Positions 61,501 to 64,000 of a stretch of DNA of 64,000 nt are shown piece by piece. Source of the DNA: Straminergon stramineum (taxonomy: Eukaryota > Streptophyta > Bryopsida > Hypnales > Calliergonaceae); assembly GCA_963920665.1 (NCBI GenBank), contig OY987263.1:23486547-23550546 (forward strand). Direction: 5' to 3'. Position 1 is the stretch's first letter; each line of letters starts with the position of its first letter. The notes under the pieces were generated by a model, which saw only the letters and a program-made list of their open reading frames with translations, had not been told where the DNA came from and did not search any database. The translations under genes and the position numbers were made by a program.

Positions 61501-62825
61501 TCAGATATAGGAAAGTTTAATTCAAAATTTTTATCCTCATGTTTTTTAATTTTAAGAGCTACCAAATCTCGCACCCTAGCAGCTGCCTCGGGAGTTGCAT
61601 ATTGGCCGAGGGCCCAATATTTACCATCCTTATAAAGTGACCTTGGCAATATTGCCACCCAATTTTTTTTCTTAAGATGTACTCCTACTAATTGTTTGGG
61701 AAGACTAGACAATTTTTCTTGACTTTTTTGAGTTGTTTTTGTATCATCATTTCTTTCTTCAAATGTTGAATGTTCTATGTCATCATTCATCATTTCAACT
61801 ACAGAATTCAATGGAGTTTCATTGTTTGTTTCTTCAATAACATCATTTGTCATTTTATCAATGGAATCTCCTTGAATTATGTTACTTTCTTCAATGTTTG
61901 ATTGAGTTATTTCTACATCATTGTTTATTCCTTTAATTGTGTATCCTTCTTCACTAGAATCATTCATCATTTCAACAAAAGGAGTCCATTGAACTTCATC
62001 AATTTTTTCAATACCCATTTCATTGGAATTATTTTTAAGGGTACTCTCATTACTAAGGTCTTTACTAAAAGATTGGTTAACATGTTTTATATGTAATGGA
62101 GGAAAGAATGTAGAATGGGTAGTTATACTATATTGCATTGATAGGTCATCAATATCATAATCATCTATTGAAATATCCATAAGGTCATTTATGTTTTCAT
62201 CATAATTAGAGAAATTTTGAGGAATTTCAGAAATAGAAAATGTGTCATTTGAATCTATTATATCTTCACTTTGATTAGTGCTTGAGACATTGACAAGGCT
62301 AGTTTGAAGTTGATGTAGGATTGGTAAAGGTGATTGTGCACGAGTTTCTATTGGTGATTGATTTGAAGGTGATGATGGAGAATTAGAAAGAGGTGTTTTT
62401 GCTCTTTTGTTTGTTGGGCTTTCATTAAATAAGGATTTGTTTAAATTTTTAGTTATATACAGGGGATTTGAAGTATGAGTTCTTTTTCTTCTATGAGAAT
62501 GGGGCCATGATGTAACATGACTACTTGTTTCTTGAGGTAAATTATTTTTACTTGCATCACTTGCAAGTATAAAATCTCTTGATATATTGGGGGTTTCTGT
62601 ATCATTTTCTATATTATCATTCAACATTGTATCCAAGTCCATTTGATGTTTTTCTTCAAGACTTGCCGATAAATTAAGATTTGAATGATGTTTAATACAA
62701 TGCAAATTTGTAATTTCATGATTCAAATATTCATGGATTGGTGGTGGTATAACTTGTTCTATTGGTAGAAGTGAAGTTGATGATGATGGAGTATAATGAA
62801 TTGATTGTGTGTTTTCAGGTAATTT
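58572..62825 (-). CDS. Fusion protein: two double-AP2-like modules, F-box-like segment and FBA-type propeller
   Basis: Open from a good acceptor (TATTTTAG^AAA, exon start 62825) to TAG at 58572, about 1,417 codons. The first Met is at 62642, so an upstream exon probably supplies the start. Numbering from the codon at 62726: 1-340 is Ser/Asn/Asp-rich with basic clusters RRKR and NKRAK (likely NLS). Modules at 343-550 and 602-815 each hold an AP2-like unit (GV..W.A......W..G.YAT.E.AARVRDL.AL), then FPISDY..DL.EM.NW..(K)DYIWSL.RQS, which mirrors the linker of AP2/ANT-class factors, then a second AP2-like unit (WEG, KEIPAIFCDLVNL...GW.Y.TNFRP). Residues 903-950 may be a degenerate F-box. From 970 on it resembles an F-box-associated/kelch propeller: SDGGLLVV, TNPLTREIKLLPPIP, NSWVHF, and terminal GVYEPRWNA. 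I infer a DNA-binding-like protein with a ubiquitin-receptor-like C-terminus. It has AT-rich codons, and no frameshift in over 4 kb implies selection. Confidence 0.8.
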   Translation of the reverse strand, partial: KLPENTQSIHYTPSSSTSLLPIEQVIPPPIHEYLNHEITNLHCIKHHSNLNLSASLEEKHQMDLDTMLNDNIENDTETPNISRDFILASDASKNNLPQETSSHVTSWPHSHRRKRTHTSNPLYITKNLNKSLFNESPTNKRAKTPLSNSPSSPSNQSPIETRAQSPLPILHQLQTSLVNVSSTNQSEDIIDSNDTFSISEIPQNFSNYDENINDLMDISIDDYDIDDLSMQYSITTHSTFFPPLHIKHVNQSFSKDLSNESTLKNNSNEMGIEKIDEVQWTPFVEMMNDSSEEGYTIKGINNDVEITQSNIEESNIIQGDSIDKMTNDVIEETNNETPLNSVVEMMNDDIEHSTFEERNDDTKTTQKSQEKLSSLPKQLVGVHLKKKNWVAILPRSLYKDGKYWALGQYATPEAAARVRDLVALKIKKHEDKNFELNFPISDYSDDLKEMENWNLKDYIWSLYRQSSAFKAGDTGFKCVYLIKNNKKPQMWEGKICNVGGKLKGYKNIVHVDKNPKKEIPAIFCDLVNLHLHGWEYMTNFRPELYTKLDVKKFIDLLEKKEQNKAYEWDLIKQVLAEPLPFNSYIENPTCTKRNESNTSSTQGVQESVSNIETNKNNHQKSIIEMKNIARTGNVQKKLIGVSSVRSKYWKAIMINPNSRNNGRWTIGHYATMEEAARVRDLIALKLNYHKDNQNYYFHFPISDYNDDLQEMKNWSEKDYIWSLRRQSLAFSENESGLRCVRSPNNVKKTNKNTQNLWEGCVINHGGKVKGFESTIIIGPYDTKEIPAIFCDLVNLYIKGWNYLTNFRPGHYSQAYVENFVSLLEKHQQDEAREWKLIKQILVEPLPSIIHIQNSTIEKIIESNTLHVNDTQANNDNMNGSLLDLVQDNAHEENNNLNLSIDNLTQDNIQLEENVLKFSLENLKQFDKNNQNFLAKMKPRDMAKYFLQCPWEQLDELWALVKKPSDSYDLDFENFLLGKYGASTWSPSNIKSHDFECKQKKEYKFYFPCVIATTSIETNIQRRILGLDYFQYKMNLSYTFMEDIQKQWVNVPNIRYLEISFTDIIASDGGLLVVKGGKQPHQLSDPMDPMGSLLIAYNHYWKMNDYIKAKNQSMIIVTNPLTREIKLLPPIPQKVLHEIIARLSFYDSERISYRLILIGTCHCEEVIQENIETMKSVELALVVYCSIKNSWVHFDKVLNVAPPSKILGRPNLVIHKYSIYYGGTHIHPQLGNEKISKPVIIYFNTHVSQRQKLIIDFTEAGKSYSINVVEAPKLVQIGFNAKIYAVTREAQFEKATDTLFIIEVVVNTDGTPTGSYKVLSQGVMPKSIYSLLFRKTNTSDDEITMYSNNLPPWEAMGSASDIAIKVIGFDPMIALYNVQDELWNYSYFPDTEPFEKSSNYEAWRLIPGVYEPRWNAMP

Positions 62826-64000
62826 CTAAAATAACATAGAATTATAGTGATTTGAGACATCTAATTTATTATTATGATTTTAGCTAATATTTTTAATTGT
62901 AGAAGTCATTTAATTTATTTTCATCAAAATGAATATTTTAGAATTTTTAAAAATTGAATGATTATGAAACTATTTTAAATCTTATATATTTTGTTTAACT
63001 TTTAAAATTAAAATTATAGGACAAGATAATTTGACTACATACATTATTTGAACTTCAGTAATATATATCATAAAATTATTCTTTTTTATTTATTAATACT
63101 CATAATATTAAGGAGTTAAAGTATGCAAAATTTACTTCATTCTTATTTTTTGTCCCTTGTGACTTTTCCATTGATTATACTTTGTTGTATTGGATTACAT
63201 TTATCATATTTAAGCATAAACAAATGAATTGAAGAATGGAAAAAATATTCTAAAAGGTAAAAATGCTACTCCCCCATTCCAAAATTATTTTCTTGAACTT
63301 GAATCTTTGCATACTTCATTCATTCCCATGTAGTTGGTGCCAACCTCCTTCGTCCCATATCACAATGTGCAACTAGAAGATCATTTTGGAATGGAGGGAG
63401 TATTCATTTTAAATTTTTAAATGCTTAAAGTCAATCAACTTTTAAAATGTTCATGTATTAAGTTTATTATTTTTAGATTAGTTTCTTCAATAATACAATG
63501 TTTCTACAACAATGCACAACCATATGCATAGTAGTAATTACATCAATATTATCAAGGCATTTAAAAAATATAATTTTGGAATTATTCAATCTTCCATAGC
63601 ATTTTCTTCCATATTAGTTTATAAAATTGCATTTAAACAATGATGGAATATCTACTCAAATTAATCTTGAAGTTTGGCAATCAAAATTATGCTTAATAAT
63701 ATGAGCAAAATTCTTCTCAAGAATTTTTTTTTTTAAATTACTTTCATAAATACTGAAATTCTTATCAACTTAAATGTAGACGACTATTTTTTAATGTAAA
63801 AGTATGAAACACTAAAAAAAATGAAAATTTAAAATAAATAACCTCTCTTTCCCAATTGGATATTGTCATAAAAATCTTTTTTCTTGTATTCATAGTTGTA
63901 ATCAATTTTGTAATTAAAGATCTCTTTATTAGAATCTATATAATTAAAGTTCATCTTTTTGAAATAAAATAAATTTATCTTGATTTAAGATTTAAAGATT
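62826..64000. other. Upstream region of the AP2/F-box-like gene
   Basis: AT-rich. It should contain an intron and, if the gene is as modelled, an upstream exon here or beyond the window edge; none could be identified. A Stowaway MITE sits at 63269-63400. Confidence 0.4.
63269..63400. mobile_element. Stowaway MITE, 132 bp
   Basis: The left end CTCCCCCATTCCAAAATTAT and inverted right end CTCCCTCCATTCCAAAATGA match the classical plant Stowaway terminus. TA duplications lie at 63267-63268 and 63401-63402. It is noncoding and lies about 0.45 kb upstream of the acceptor of the AP2/F-box-like exon. Confidence 0.92.

Overview
This is nuclear DNA of a land plant. Intron-bearing genes (COP9 signalosome subunit 5, an Ataxin-10/MEE50-type armadillo protein, a receptor-like cytoplasmic kinase, a dynamin-related DRP1 relic) sit as GC-richer islands in very AT-rich DNA packed with DNA transposons and MITEs. 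The C-terminal propeller of the largest gene resembles F-box/kelch proteins that are abundant in bryophytes, so I lean towards a bryophyte, probably a moss. That placement is an inference. No prokaryotic operons, CRISPR arrays, organellar genes, rRNA or convincing tRNAs were seen.

Layout: (1) 0.4-3.2 kb, minus strand: a Ser-Pro-Arg repeat protein with a G-rich leader. (2) 3.2-17.8 kb: transposon nest with a foldback MITE, two copies of a TTAA-flanked element, a 4-bp-TSD TIR element, mariner/Stowaway-like elements and a CACTA element hosting one of the TTAA copies. (3) 19.5-21.2 kb, minus: a two-exon RLCK, with a 402-bp Mutator-like insertion about 1 kb upstream (9-bp target duplication). (4) 23-30 kb: AT-rich DNA with a CACTA-type MITE. 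(5) 30.5-35.2 kb, minus: an intron-retaining DRP1 dynamin pseudogene whose exons can be followed almost end to end. (6) 37.7-39.5 kb, plus: Ataxin-10/MEE50-like gene. (7) 42.1-45.3 kb, plus: CSN5 in seven exons. (8) 46-55 kb: transposons, including a Tc1-type DD34E element broken by one stop codon and inserted into a second TIR element whose uninterrupted relative lies 1.2 kb away. (9) 58.6-62.8 kb, minus: an exon of about 1,400 codons joining two double-AP2-like modules to a degenerate F-box-like segment and an F-box-associated-type propeller.

The genes do not form an operon or an obvious pathway. One loose theme is ubiquitin biology: CSN5 removes NEDD8 from cullins, and the AP2/F-box-like fusion could be a cullin-RING substrate receptor if its F-box-like segment works. 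The strongest candidate for something undescribed is that AP2-AP2/F-box-like fusion. The Tc1 element is the strongest mobile-element candidate, because DD34E elements are typical of animals and fungi rather than plants.
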